DNA of 64,000 nucleotides from Stenotrophomonas aracearum (GTDB lineage Bacteria > Pseudomonadota > Gammaproteobacteria > Xanthomonadales > Xanthomonadaceae). Made by a program: the position numbers and the translations under genes. Positions within the stretch are counted from its first letter, which is position 1. The number at the start of each line of letters is the position of its first letter. Location of the stretch: the NCBI RefSeq assembly GCF_031834615.1, contig NZ_CP115543.1:2367001-2431000 (forward strand). Direction: 5' to 3'. The notes below the pieces were generated by a model. It made no database searches and was not told the origin of the DNA. It was given only the letters and a program-made list of their open reading frames with translations. Shown here one piece after another: positions 17,468-29,240 of the stretch.

Positions 17468-19360
17468 TCAATACACCGGCAACGAAATGAAACTCGCCTG
17501 CTGCGGTGCGTGCCACACCTGCTGGGTCGCCTTCTGGTAATCGCCCGGCTTGGCCAGGTAGATGTTGGGCACGAAGGTCTGCGGGTTGCGGTCGTACAGC
17601 GGGAACAGCGTCGACTGCACCTGCACCATCACCCGGTGGCCGGGCTGGAATACATGGTTGGCGGTAGGCAGGCCGAATTTGTAATCCAGCACCTGGTTCG
17701 AGGCAATCGCCTTCGGCTCGCTGAAGCTCTCGCGATAGCGCCCGCGGAAAATCGCCATCGACACCGCCAGCTCATACCCGCCCATTTCCGGCGTGGACGG
17801 CACCTGGTCCGGATACACGTCGATCAGCTTCACCACCCAGTCGCTGTCGCTGCCACTGGTCGCCGCCTGCAGGTTCACCTGCGGCGCGCCGCCGATGCGC
17901 AGCGGTTCGGTCAGCGGCTCGCTGACGAAGGTGAGCACGTCGGGGCGACCATCGACGAAGCGCTGGTCCTTGACCAGCCAGGTGGTCCACATGTCGCGGT
18001 CGGCGAAGCGCACCGGGCGCGGCACGAACGGCACCGGCTTGGCCGGATCGGACACGTACGCGTCATAGGTCGCCTCGCCCGCCTGCGGCGCCTCGAACGA
18101 GAGCTTGCCGCCGGCGCGCAGGTACAGCGGCTTGGTCTGCGCGGCGGTACGCGGCCACTGCTGCAGGCGGTCCCAGTGGTTTTCGCCGGTGTTGTAGATC
18201 AGCACCGGCGGCGTGTCGGCCTTGGCCGCGCCATCGACCAGGTACTGGTCGAAGAACGGCTTGAGCACGTCGCGGCGGAACTGCAGCGCGGTGTCGCCGT
18301 CGAACTTGAGTGCGCCCAGGTTTGCGCCGTCATAGTTCACCTGGCTGTGCCGCCACGGGCCCATCACCAGGTAATTGAGGGTATTGTCAGTGTCGCGCGG
18401 TTCCATCGCCGCATAGCTGTGCACTGCGCCCCACATGTCTTCCTGGTCCCACAGGCCCTGCAGCCACATGGTCGGCACCTTCAACGGGGTGCTGGCCATG
18501 CGCTTGTCCAGCGCCTGTTCCTGCCAGAACGCGTCGTAGGAGGGGTGTTCCACCAGCTTGTGCCACCACGGCAGCTGGTCGATGCCATTGGCCTTGGCAT
18601 AGTCGCCGGCCGACCCGGCACGCAGGAAGGTGGTGTAGTCGTCGTAGCCGACGCTGGGAATGGACGGACCCTTGCCACGCTTGGCCAGCTGGCCGGTGAA
18701 GTAGCCGAAGTTGACCTGGCGGAAGGCACCGTAGTTGAGCCAGTCGTCGCCCATCCAGCCATCGATCATCGGGCTCTGCGGCGCGGCCACCTTCAGCGCG
18801 GGATGCGGGTCGGTCAGCGCCATCACCACGGTGAAGCCTTCATACGACGAGCCGAGCATGCCGACCTTGCCGTTGCTTTCCGGCACATGCTTGACCAGCC
18901 AGTCGATGGTGTCCCACGCATCGGTGGCGTGGTCGACCTTGGTGCCATTGAGCGGACCGCGCAGCGGCCGGGTCATCACGTAATCGCCTTCGGAGCCGTG
19001 CTTGCCGCGAATGTCCTGGAACACGCGGATGTAGCCGGCATCGACAAACACCTCGTCGCCCTGCGGCAGGATATCGCGCATGTGCGGCGAATCCATGCGC
19101 TTGGCGCGATTGGCGGCGTCGTACGGGGTGCGGGTAAGCAGCATCGGCGCATTGTGGGCACCCTTGGGCACCACGATCACCGTATACAGCTTGGTGCCAT
19201 CGCGCATCGGCACCATGACCTCGCGCTTGTCGTAGTCGAAGCCCGCGGTCGGGGTCACGAACCCCTTGGCTGGAATGTCCGGCGTCATCGGCGCGGTCTG
19301 CGCCGACACGCTGGCGGCAATCATCAGGCTCAACAGCACAGGCACGACACGAACACGCAT
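17468..19360 (-). CDS. Alpha-amino-acid ester hydrolase (CocE/NonD family)
   Basis: 630 residues with a signal peptide (about 1-20, ending ASVSA), so periplasmic or secreted. The alpha/beta-hydrolase domain carries the nucleophile elbow GSSYEG at 170-175 with Ser172, followed by a cap domain and a C-terminal jelly-roll (DVYPDQVPSTPEMGGYELAV, HRVMVQVQSTLFPLYDRNPQTF). Length and layout match the AEH enzymes known from Xanthomonas citri, which transfer alpha-amino acyl groups onto beta-lactam nuclei and hydrolyse cephalexin or ampicillin; other CocE members act on dipeptides or esters. The start is at MRVRVVPVLL; 51 extra upstream codons lack family similarity. The natural substrate is unproven. 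Confidence 0.88.
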   Translation of the reverse strand: MRVRVVPVLLSLMIAASVSAQTAPMTPDIPAKGFVTPTAGFDYDKREVMVPMRDGTKLYTVIVVPKGAHNAPMLLTRTPYDAANRAKRMDSPHMRDILPQGDEVFVDAGYIRVFQDIRGKHGSEGDYVMTRPLRGPLNGTKVDHATDAWDTIDWLVKHVPESNGKVGMLGSSYEGFTVVMALTDPHPALKVAAPQSPMIDGWMGDDWLNYGAFRQVNFGYFTGQLAKRGKGPSIPSVGYDDYTTFLRAGSAGDYAKANGIDQLPWWHKLVEHPSYDAFWQEQALDKRMASTPLKVPTMWLQGLWDQEDMWGAVHSYAAMEPRDTDNTLNYLVMGPWRHSQVNYDGANLGALKFDGDTALQFRRDVLKPFFDQYLVDGAAKADTPPVLIYNTGENHWDRLQQWPRTAAQTKPLYLRAGGKLSFEAPQAGEATYDAYVSDPAKPVPFVPRPVRFADRDMWTTWLVKDQRFVDGRPDVLTFVSEPLTEPLRIGGAPQVNLQAATSGSDSDWVVKLIDVYPDQVPSTPEMGGYELAVSMAIFRGRYRESFSEPKAIASNQVLDYKFGLPTANHVFQPGHRVMVQVQSTLFPLYDRNPQTFVPNIYLAKPGDYQKATQQVWHAPQQASFISLPVY

Positions 19361-19569
19361 GGCTCTCTCCGGGAAGGGTGATGGCAACCAACCTTCCCAG
19401 CCTAGCGCTGTTCGCCCGCGGCGCCTATGTGTCGTAGGTTGGCCGCGAACGAACAGATCCTGCAAAACGCCACGTCGGTCGTTCACTGCGCGGGCGCGTG
19501 GCGACGCGTTCATCGGACGAACGCGTCATTGCTGCCGGGGCGCGGCTCTGCCCGGCTCGACGCAAACCA

Positions 19570-22398
19570 TCAACGCACCACACCCCCACTCAACACCACC
19601 GGCACCGTCTGCAGCGGCTCGCTGGCCGAGCGCGACAGCTGCAGCTCATACCGCCCTTCGGCAATCTTCCACTGCTTGTCGGCGGTATCGAAGCTGGCCA
19701 TCGCCTTCGGCTCGGCCTCGATCCGGATCCGGCGCGACTCGCCCGGCTGCAGCATGACCTTCTGGAAGCCGATCAGGCGGATCGGCGTGGTGCTGCCTTC
19801 CGGCAGCTTCAGGTACAGCTGCGCCACGTCCGCGCCGGCGACCTTGCCGGTATTGCGGATGTCGACCGTCGCCACCAGCCGCTGCCCCATCGCCGTGTAG
19901 GTCAGGTTGTCGTACTGGAACTGCGTGTACGACAGGCCGTGGCCGAACGGGAACTGCGGTACCAGGCCCTTGGCTGCGAACCACTTGTAGCCCACGTTGG
20001 CGCCTTCGATGTCGTAATCGATGGTGTCGTCCGGCTTGTTCTTCGGATTGAAGCCCAGCCCGTTCACGTGCGGGCGCGGCAGCTGCGAGGCGTCGATCGG
20101 CCAGGTCACCGGCAGGCGGCCGGACGGATTGACCTTGCCGGTCAGCAGCGTGGCAATCGCCTCGCCACCGCGGATGCCCGGGTACCACGCCTGCATCACG
20201 GCCGGCACCTGCTGCAGCCACGGCAGCTCGACCGGGCCGTTGGTTTCCAGCACCACCACCGTCTTCGGGTTGGCCTTGGCCACGCCCGCGATCAGCGCGT
20301 CCTGGTTGTCCGGCAGCTGCATGTGCGGCAGGTCCACCGACTCGGCCGACCACTGCGTGGCGAACACGATCGCCACGTCCGCCGCCGCGGCAGCGCGCGC
20401 CGCTGCCGCCACGTCACGGCCGTCCACGTATTGAATGGTTGCATCCGGGCGCTCGGCGCGCAGGGCTTCCAGCGGCGAAGACGGGTGGAAGATCACCGGG
20501 CCCGGCCAGGTGGTCGGCAGCACGCCGGGCACCGCATTGGTGCCACGGGCAGTGAACCCCACGTGCGACGAACCGCCGCCACCGATCACGCCCTTGTCCG
20601 CGTGTCCGCCGATGATCACGATGCGCTGCACGTCCTTGGCCAGCGGCAGCAGGCCGCCTTCGTTGCGCAGCAGCACGCTGCCCTCTTCCACCGTGCGCTG
20701 CGCGGCGGCGAAACCCGCCGCGACGTCGATCGGCACGTGCTGCGGCGGCAGGTCGAAGTTGCCGTGCGCGAACATCGTGCGCAGGATCCGCGCCACCATG
20801 TCGTCCAGGCGCGCCTGCGGCACCGTGCCACCGGCCACCGCAAGGCGCAGCGGCTGGTCGAAGTACACCGCCTTGTCGAACACCTCACCGGCCGACTGCT
20901 GGTCCAGCCCGGCCAGGGCCGCCTTGGAACCGCTGTGCACGCCGCCCCAGTCGGACATCACGAAACCCGGGAACTTCCATTCCTGCTTGAGCACCTGGTT
21001 CATCAGGTAATCGTGCTCGCAGCCGTAGGTGCCGTTGATGCGGTTGTACGAGCACATCACCGAGCCGGGCTTACCGGAATCCAGTGCGATCTCGAACGCC
21101 AGCAGGTCCGACTCGCGCATCGCCTGCTCGCCGATCTCGGCGCTGTGGAAGTTGCGCGAGGTTTCCATGTCGTTGAGCGCGAAGTGCTTCATCGTCGAAA
21201 TCACGTGCTGGCTCTGCACGCCCCGGATCGACTCGCCGACCAGGCGACCGGCCAGCACCGGGTCTTCGCCGGCATATTCGAAGTTGCGGCCGTTGCGCGG
21301 GTCGCGCTGCAGGTTGACGCTGCCGGCCAGCAGGATGTTGAAGCGCTGCTGCCAGGCTTCACGGCCCATGGTGGCACCGCCGGTAAACGCGATCTGCGGG
21401 TTCCACGTAGAGGCCGTGGACGGGCCCGATGGCATCGCCGTGGCAATGTCGCCCTTGCGGATGCCCCCCGGGTTGGTCACGCCCACGCCGGCATCGGCCG
21501 ACTGCTGGGCCGGAATGCCCAGGCGCGGCACGCCCGGCACGAAACCGGCCGAACCGACCGCGCCTTCCGGCAGCGGTCCGCCGTCCTTGCCCAGCCCGAA
21601 GTAGCTGTGCAGCATCTGGAACTTCTCGTCCACGGTCATCTTCGCCACCAGCGCCTTGGCGCGGGCATCGGCGTTCAACGTGGTGTCCATCCACGGCGTG
21701 TCGCCGCCGACCGGTGCGGTGTAGGCGAGGGTCAGCAGCTGGCCGGACAGCGGGGCGGAATCGGCATCGATCCGCAGCTTGATCGGCGCACTCGTCGCCG
21801 ACGCGAAGCCGGCGCTGTAGTACTGCTGTTTGGCGCCGGCCTGGAGGCCGCCTGCATCCAGCAGCATGCCGTCCAGCGGCAGGCTGCCCAGCAGCACGGC
21901 CGGGGCGCCCAGCCGCGAGCCTTCCACCAGCGTCTTGATGCCCGGGTCCGGCGAAACGGCAGCAGCGGTATACATCGCCACCACGTGGCGGCCGTCGTTG
22001 AGGCGCAGGTAATTCAGCCCCGGCGTTTCCACGCCCGACTCGGCCTCCACCGGCAGGCGCGACAGCACCACGCTGCCGTGCTGTTCGGCGGCGGCTGGAT
22101 CGGCGCTGACGAAACGGTAGGTGTAGCCGAGCTGGTCGGCCAGCGCGGCCAGCGGGTCCGGCGCCAGCGCGCTGTCGGGGGTGTCGGCGGCGCGGGTGAC
22201 GTTGTCGATGGTCAGCGCATCCACGTCCAGCGCCTGCAGCTGCGCGGCCACGGCAGCGGTGTCCAGGTACGTCGGCGCCTGCTCCAAACGCAGCACGGTG
22301 AAGGCATCGGCGGGGGCAGCGGGGGCGGCCGAAGCGGCAGCGGAGAGCGACAAGGCGATGGCGGCCGTCAGGGCCAGGGGCTTTGTAATCGTTTTCAT
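19570..22398 (-). CDS. Secreted glycoside hydrolase family 3 with extra N-terminal domain
   Basis: 942 residues. A signal peptide covers about 1-26. Residues about 30-235 form an extra domain not usual in GH3 (see findings). The catalytic GH3 barrel follows at about 236-560, with KHF at 404-406 and the nucleophile Asp483 in VMSDWGGVHS. The (alpha/beta)6 sandwich holds GGGGSSHVG, and a C-terminal fibronectin-III-like domain contains FPFGHGLSYTQFQYDNL. GH3 enzymes are mostly beta-glucosidases or beta-xylosidases; the linkage is not readable here. The ATG was preferred over an in-frame GTG five codons upstream. Confidence 0.9.
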   Translation of the reverse strand: MKTITKPLALTAAIALSLSAAASAAPAAPADAFTVLRLEQAPTYLDTAAVAAQLQALDVDALTIDNVTRAADTPDSALAPDPLAALADQLGYTYRFVSADPAAAEQHGSVVLSRLPVEAESGVETPGLNYLRLNDGRHVVAMYTAAAVSPDPGIKTLVEGSRLGAPAVLLGSLPLDGMLLDAGGLQAGAKQQYYSAGFASATSAPIKLRIDADSAPLSGQLLTLAYTAPVGGDTPWMDTTLNADARAKALVAKMTVDEKFQMLHSYFGLGKDGGPLPEGAVGSAGFVPGVPRLGIPAQQSADAGVGVTNPGGIRKGDIATAMPSGPSTASTWNPQIAFTGGATMGREAWQQRFNILLAGSVNLQRDPRNGRNFEYAGEDPVLAGRLVGESIRGVQSQHVISTMKHFALNDMETSRNFHSAEIGEQAMRESDLLAFEIALDSGKPGSVMCSYNRINGTYGCEHDYLMNQVLKQEWKFPGFVMSDWGGVHSGSKAALAGLDQQSAGEVFDKAVYFDQPLRLAVAGGTVPQARLDDMVARILRTMFAHGNFDLPPQHVPIDVAAGFAAAQRTVEEGSVLLRNEGGLLPLAKDVQRIVIIGGHADKGVIGGGGSSHVGFTARGTNAVPGVLPTTWPGPVIFHPSSPLEALRAERPDATIQYVDGRDVAAAARAAAAADVAIVFATQWSAESVDLPHMQLPDNQDALIAGVAKANPKTVVVLETNGPVELPWLQQVPAVMQAWYPGIRGGEAIATLLTGKVNPSGRLPVTWPIDASQLPRPHVNGLGFNPKNKPDDTIDYDIEGANVGYKWFAAKGLVPQFPFGHGLSYTQFQYDNLTYTAMGQRLVATVDIRNTGKVAGADVAQLYLKLPEGSTTPIRLIGFQKVMLQPGESRRIRIEAEPKAMASFDTADKQWKIAEGRYELQLSRSASEPLQTVPVVLSGGVVR

Positions 22399-22755
22399 AA
22401 GCGGGCGAAACACCTTTGCTGACGCAGTAAATCCAGGGAGTCTTGCCGCAGAAGGGTGCAGCGCCGTAGTGGCGGGACACCGGCACGCAGGCGGCCGATA
22501 TCGGAACTACACGGGTACGCCGACCACGATCAGGCCCCTCCGCCTGTCGCTACAGCCATCGCATCCGTCGGGTGCCGCAAGGGTACCCATCCGATCAAGA
22601 GTGGTTCACCGCGTTCATCCGTGTCAACAGCGTGTTCAGGTTTTGGGACCCTTTCGTTTGCCTATCGAATCGTTGAAATCCATAGAAATGATTGTCTTGG
22701 AGGGATTGCCAATTAACCTTTAAGGTGTATATTCATCCTGACGCGGACGTACGCA
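22399..22755. other. Intergenic control region between GH3 and mqsR
   Basis: 357 bp without a convincing gene. The left part holds the GH3 leader on the minus strand (CAAAGGTG 12-18 bases before its ATG). The right part holds the mqsRA promoter and operator listed separately. The middle has no clear repeat or RNA. Confidence 0.6.
22706..22733 (+). promoter_or_regulatory. mqsRA promoter with MqsA operator
   Basis: TTGCCA at 22706-22711 and TATATT at 22728-22733 are spaced by 16 bp. Between them, at 22716-22726, is the perfect palindrome ACCTTTAAGGT, which fits the ACCT-N3-AGGT site bound by E. coli MqsA. Its position would block RNA polymerase, giving autorepression. The mqsR ATG lies 23 bp downstream, so the leader is short. 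Confidence 0.78.
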
Positions 22756-23169
22756 ATGTCTCATCCGCCCTCCCATCCACCTCTTTATGGCGCGCCCACT
22801 GGATCGTTCGTTCGCAGCGATGGTGTGTTCGAAAAGCGAACTCCGGACTACCCCCTGGCGCACGTCCAGCAGTTGGTGAGAAAGCATGGAACCGGCGTCT
22901 TTGGATTCAACGCAATGGCCGGTGTGGCTGCGATGCAATTACAGCCACATCAGGCAATTGCCGCGATTCTCGCGCTTCGACCTGTGCACTTTTTCAAATC
23001 GATGACCGCCGAGAACGACGCAACGCACACCCTTTGGCAGGACGTCTACCACGGGCCCACGGACAACGGACTGGCGTACATCAAATTCATGCTGTGGGTG
23101 CCTCCTGCTGCGTCCAAGTCTGCGGTGCCGCCCTCGCCCAAGCTCGTCATCTCATTCAAGAAGCTATGA
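22756..23169 (+). CDS. mqsR: MqsR family mRNA-interferase toxin
   Basis: 137 residues. The toxin core from about 26 matches E. coli MqsR: EKRTPDYPLAHVQQLV, HFFKSMTAENDATHTLWQDVY, LAYIKFMLW and LVISFKK. The KSMT and WQDVY motifs, which hold the RelE-fold active-site surface, are conserved. MqsR cleaves mRNA, mainly at GCU in E. coli. E. coli MqsR is 98 residues; the extra length is a 25-residue N-terminal extension and a proline-rich insert at about 115-128. A GTG at codon 24 could give a more ordinary length but has no ribosome-binding site. The stop overlaps mqsA. Confidence 0.9.
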   Translation: MSHPPSHPPLYGAPTGSFVRSDGVFEKRTPDYPLAHVQQLVRKHGTGVFGFNAMAGVAAMQLQPHQAIAAILALRPVHFFKSMTAENDATHTLWQDVYHGPTDNGLAYIKFMLWVPPAASKSAVPPSPKLVISFKKL

Positions 23170-23651
23170 CCATGACTACCAATCCCGAATACCCCACCCT
23201 CGCCCCAGGTCAATGCCCGGCGTGCGGCGCAGCAGGTACATGGGCTGCATTTGCGGGTGGGCTTCCCCTTGCAGTAGGCACACGGGTCATCGAGGTTGCC
23301 GACCTCGTCGGCGAGCGCTGCGAACGGTGCGGAGAGGCCTTCCTGGATGATGCAAGCCAGGCACGGTACATGGCGGCGGCTGATGCCCTGGTCTTGCAGG
23401 CACGGCTGGAAGCAGGCGCTGAACTACGCCGCGTTCGGCGAAAGCTGCAGCTGAGCCAGCATGAGGCGGCGGAGATCACCGGCGGTGGCCCGAACGCCTT
23501 TTCGCGCTATGAAACCGGTAAGGCCCAGCCGGTAGCGGCCGTGTTCAACCTGTTCCACCTGTTGGATCGTCATCCCGACCTGCTGGGGGAGATCCGAGAG
23601 GCGGCTGCAAACTTTCAGCCGGTGCTCAAAGTGCCTTTCAGGGGTTCCTGA
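23166..23651 (+). CDS. mqsA: MqsA family antitoxin and transcriptional repressor
   Basis: 161 residues in two domains. The N-terminal zinc module has CPAC (17, 20) and CERC (52, 55). The C-terminal helix-turn-helix (85-140) has LQLSQHEAAEITGGGPNAFSRYETGKAQP, with the DNA-contact positions Asn110 and Arg114 of the NAFSRYE motif. It neutralises MqsR and represses the operon at the ACCT-N3-AGGT site upstream. The first ATG overlaps the mqsR stop (ATGA); a second ATG two codons on is equally possible. Toxin-first order is normal for mqsRA. Confidence 0.92.
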   Translation: MTMTTNPEYPTLAPGQCPACGAAGTWAAFAGGLPLAVGTRVIEVADLVGERCERCGEAFLDDASQARYMAAADALVLQARLEAGAELRRVRRKLQLSQHEAAEITGGGPNAFSRYETGKAQPVAAVFNLFHLLDRHPDLLGEIREAAANFQPVLKVPFRGS

Positions 23652-23717
23652 ACCTGCTTGATTGCGTTCGGCGGGTACGAATTTTTACGTGGCGTCCGGC
23701 ACCCCGACGCCGGTTGA

Positions 23718-23734
23718 GCCGGGCTCTGCCCGGC
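23718..23734. repeat. SMAG-like REP palindrome
   Basis: GCCGGGCTCTGCCCGGC, the core hairpin of the Stenotrophomonas GTAG-type REP elements (here preceded by GTTGA rather than GTAGA), lies downstream of mqsA. Similar copies occur at 39988, 41085 and, with a GCGGGGC stem, at 29084. Confidence 0.7.
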
Positions 23735-23791
23735 TGCTTTTCGTTCCGGAATCATGAACGCCTGTGGGGTCTTGGGCGCTCAGAAAATTCA

Positions 23792-23806
23792 TTAGTAATT
23801 CTGCTA
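23792..23806 (+). promoter_or_regulatory. LexA box upstream of imuA
   Basis: TTAGTAATTCTGCTA differs at one position from the TTAG-N6-TACTA LexA site known in Xanthomonas and Xylella. It lies 114 bp before the imuA start, where SOS control of the imuA-imuB-dnaE2 cassette is expected. Confidence 0.75.
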
Positions 23807-23919
23807 AAACACGCTAGCATGTCGGTCTCACCCCTTGACACCGATCCTGCCTACGCTCGCTTCATGTTCAGGTTTCCCGCCCGTCTCCGCTCGCTCCTGC
23901 CCTTCCGGGAGGCACGTCC

Positions 23920-24537
23920 ATGGCCGCTGTAAGAGCCTTGGACCAGCTGCTGGAAAGCCGCCAGGTCTGGCGCGGGCAGCCGCGTGCGGCGGTGCCGGAG
24001 GTGGCGGCCCACCCGACCGGGCACCCCGCGCTGGACAGCCGGCTGCCTGGCGGCGGCTGGCCGCCTTCGGCCCTGTCCGAGGTGCTGCTGGGCGCGCCCG
24101 GCCAGGGCGAGCTGGCATTGGTCTGGCCCACCCTGGCCCGGCTCAGCCAGCTCCAGCAGACCGTGGTGCTGGTCGCCCCGCCACACCTGCCGCACGCACC
24201 CGGCTGGGCCGGGGCCGGGCTGGCGCTGGGTCAGTTGCAGGTGGTCCATGCCAATCCGCGCGACGCGCTGTGGGCGGCCGAACAGTGCCTGCGCTCGGCC
24301 GCCTGCGCCGCCGTGCTGTGCTGGCCGCAGCAGGCCGACGACCGCGCCCTGCGCCGCCTGCAGGTCGCCGCCGAAACCGGGCAGTGCCTGGGCTTCGCCT
24401 TCCGCGACAGCCGCCAGGCGCGCAATCCCTCCCCCGCCCCATTGCGCCTGCAGCTCGACGCCGGCCAGGTGCGGGTCCTCAAATGCCGCGGCGGCATGGC
24501 ACCGGCGCAGCCGTTGCCGCTGGCCCTGGCCCATTGA
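23920..24537 (+). CDS. imuA: Translesion synthesis accessory protein ImuA
   Basis: 205 residues with the ImuA (SulA-related, RecA-like) pattern: WRGQPRAAVPEVAAHPTGHPALDSRLPGGGWPPSALSEVLL, LVWPTLARLSQLQQTVVLVAPPHLPHAPGW, and a C-terminal RLQLDAGQVRVLKCRGG. It has no P-loop, as expected for ImuA. In Caulobacter and Mycobacterium (as ImuA') it bridges ImuB and DnaE2 for error-prone repair. A good ribosome-binding site (GGGAGG) precedes the ATG. It is the first gene of a three-gene cassette, 9 bp from imuB. Confidence 0.9.
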   Translation: MAAVRALDQLLESRQVWRGQPRAAVPEVAAHPTGHPALDSRLPGGGWPPSALSEVLLGAPGQGELALVWPTLARLSQLQQTVVLVAPPHLPHAPGWAGAGLALGQLQVVHANPRDALWAAEQCLRSAACAAVLCWPQQADDRALRRLQVAAETGQCLGFAFRDSRQARNPSPAPLRLQLDAGQVRVLKCRGGMAPAQPLPLALAH

Positions 24538-24546
24538 GGCGCCGCC

Positions 24547-25958
24547 ATGCAGTGGGCCTGCCTGTTGCTGCCTCAACTGGCGCTGGACGCGGCCCTGCGC
24601 CAGCAGCCGGATCCGCGCGCGCCGCTGGTGCTGGTCACCGGCCCGGCGCAGCGCCGGGTGCTGCATGCGGTCAGCCCGGCCGCGCGCCAGCTCGGCCTGC
24701 GCCGCGGCATGCTGCTCTCGGCCGCGCAGGTGCTCACCCGCGACATGCTCACCGTGGACTACGACCCACGCGCCGAACAGGACACCCGCCAGCTGCTGGC
24801 CAGCTGGCTGTACGGCATCAGCTCGCAGGTCAGCCTGGCCTTCCCGCATGCGCTGGCTTTGGAGATTGGCGCCAGCCGCGCCCTGTTCGGCGACTGGGCG
24901 GCGATTGAACAGCGCCTGCGCGACGGACTGAAAGAACTCGGCTTCCGCCACCGGCTGGTGGCCGCACCGAACCCGCACGCAGCCTGGGTGCTGAGCGGCG
25001 TGCACGCGCGGCTGGGCGTGGATGCCGACGCGCTGGAACCGGCACTGGCGCAGATTCCGATCGAACGCAGCGGCCTGCCCACCGAGGCGGTCACGGTATT
25101 GGCCCGCTCCGGGCTGCGCAGCCTGGGCGCGGCCTTCGCCCTGCCCCGCGACAGCCTGGCCCGGCGCTTCCCGGCCCAGGTGCTGGCCCACCTGGATGCG
25201 CTGCGCGGCATCGGCAGCCCGCCGCTGCAGTACTTCCGGCCGCCGGACCGGTTCGATGCGCGCATCGAGTTCGATTACGAGATCGACTCCACCCAGGCCC
25301 TGCTGTTCCCGCTGCGCCGGCTCACCGCCGACCTTGCCGCGTTCCTGTGTTCGCGCGATGGCGGCGCGCAGCAGTTCGACCTGTGGTTCGAACACGAACA
25401 GCACCCGGACACGCGGCTGACCGTCGGCCTGCTCGCCCCCGAACGCGACGCGGCGATGCTGTTCGAGCTGGCCCGCAATCGCGTCGACCACCTGCGCCTG
25501 CCCGCCGGCAGCCGCGGGCTGCGCCTGCAGGCCGAGCACCTGCCGCCGTTCGTGCCGGCCGCGCGCGACCTGTTCGACCCGCGCCCGCAGCAGGCCATGC
25601 CGTGGGAACAGCTGCGCGAACGCCTGCGCGCGCGACTCGGCGACGACGCCGTGCAGGGCGTGGCGCTGCGCGCCGAACACCGGCCCGAACGCGCTACCGG
25701 CACCCCGGCCCAGGCGGCCAAGGGTCCACCGCCGGTGCTGCCGCTGCGCCCGGGCTGGCTGCTGGCCACCCCGCAGCCGCTGTACGACCCGGACCTGCGC
25801 ATCCTGTCCGGACCCGAACGCATCGAATCGGGCTGGTGGGACGAAGACGATGTGCGCCGCGACTACTACGTGGTGGAAACCGCGCTCGGCCAGCGCGGCT
25901 GGGCCTTCACCGCCGCCGGCGCGCGGCATGGCCCGTTCATGCTGCACGGCTGGTTCGC

Positions 25959-25962
<4 letters not shown>
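24547..25962 (+). CDS. imuB: Catalytically inactive Y-family polymerase-like protein ImuB
   Basis: 471 residues with the Y-family layout: palm/fingers (1-230, [24 protein letters not shown], helix-hairpin region [10 protein letters not shown] at about 216-225) and a little-finger-like region to about 350. The DxD and SxDE catalytic acids of DinB are missing (LLPQLALD and [12 protein letters not shown] occupy those places), which defines ImuB. It recruits DnaE2 to the sliding clamp. The C-terminal tail ([18 protein letters not shown]) is typical. The stop overlaps dnaE2 as ATGA. Confidence 0.92.
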
Positions 25963-29060
<3,098 letters not shown>

Positions 29061-29083
29061 ACCGACCATCCGGTGCCAACCAA

Positions 29084-29139
29084 CGGTAGAGCGGGGCTCT
29101 GCCCCGCTGCTCTGCCCCGCTGCTCTGCCCCGCTGCTCT
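29084..29139. repeat. SMAG-like element with a 13-bp tandem expansion
   Basis: GGTAGAGCGGGGCTCTGCCCCGC is a GTAG-type REP palindrome (GCGGGGC-TCT-GCCCCGC). Its right arm continues as three perfect copies of GCTCTGCCCCGCT (29095-29107, 29108-29120, 29121-29133) and a partial fourth. It follows dnaE2 by 23 bp, so it could also act as its transcription end. Confidence 0.8.
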
Positions 29140-29240
29140 GTGACCCAATTCACGCCAAACACAGATACAGATTTTTCTGACTGGTGTCGCAATCACCCCA
29201 TCCGCTATCGTCGCAGCCATCCAAGGATCCGGAACCGGCC

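Noticed and set aside
17510..19381. A 623-codon open frame antisense to the ester hydrolase
   Set aside because: The minus-strand product has a signal peptide and GSSYEG nucleophile motif. The plus frame has no family features.
19498..22422. A 974-codon open frame antisense to the GH3 gene
   Set aside because: High GC makes long antisense frames common here. The product is His/Arg/Val-rich low-complexity sequence with no domain, while the minus frame has clear GH3 motifs.
29095..29139. CRISPR or minisatellite interpretation of the 13-bp repeats
   Set aside because: The units are directly adjacent, without spacers, and derive from the arm of a REP palindrome.
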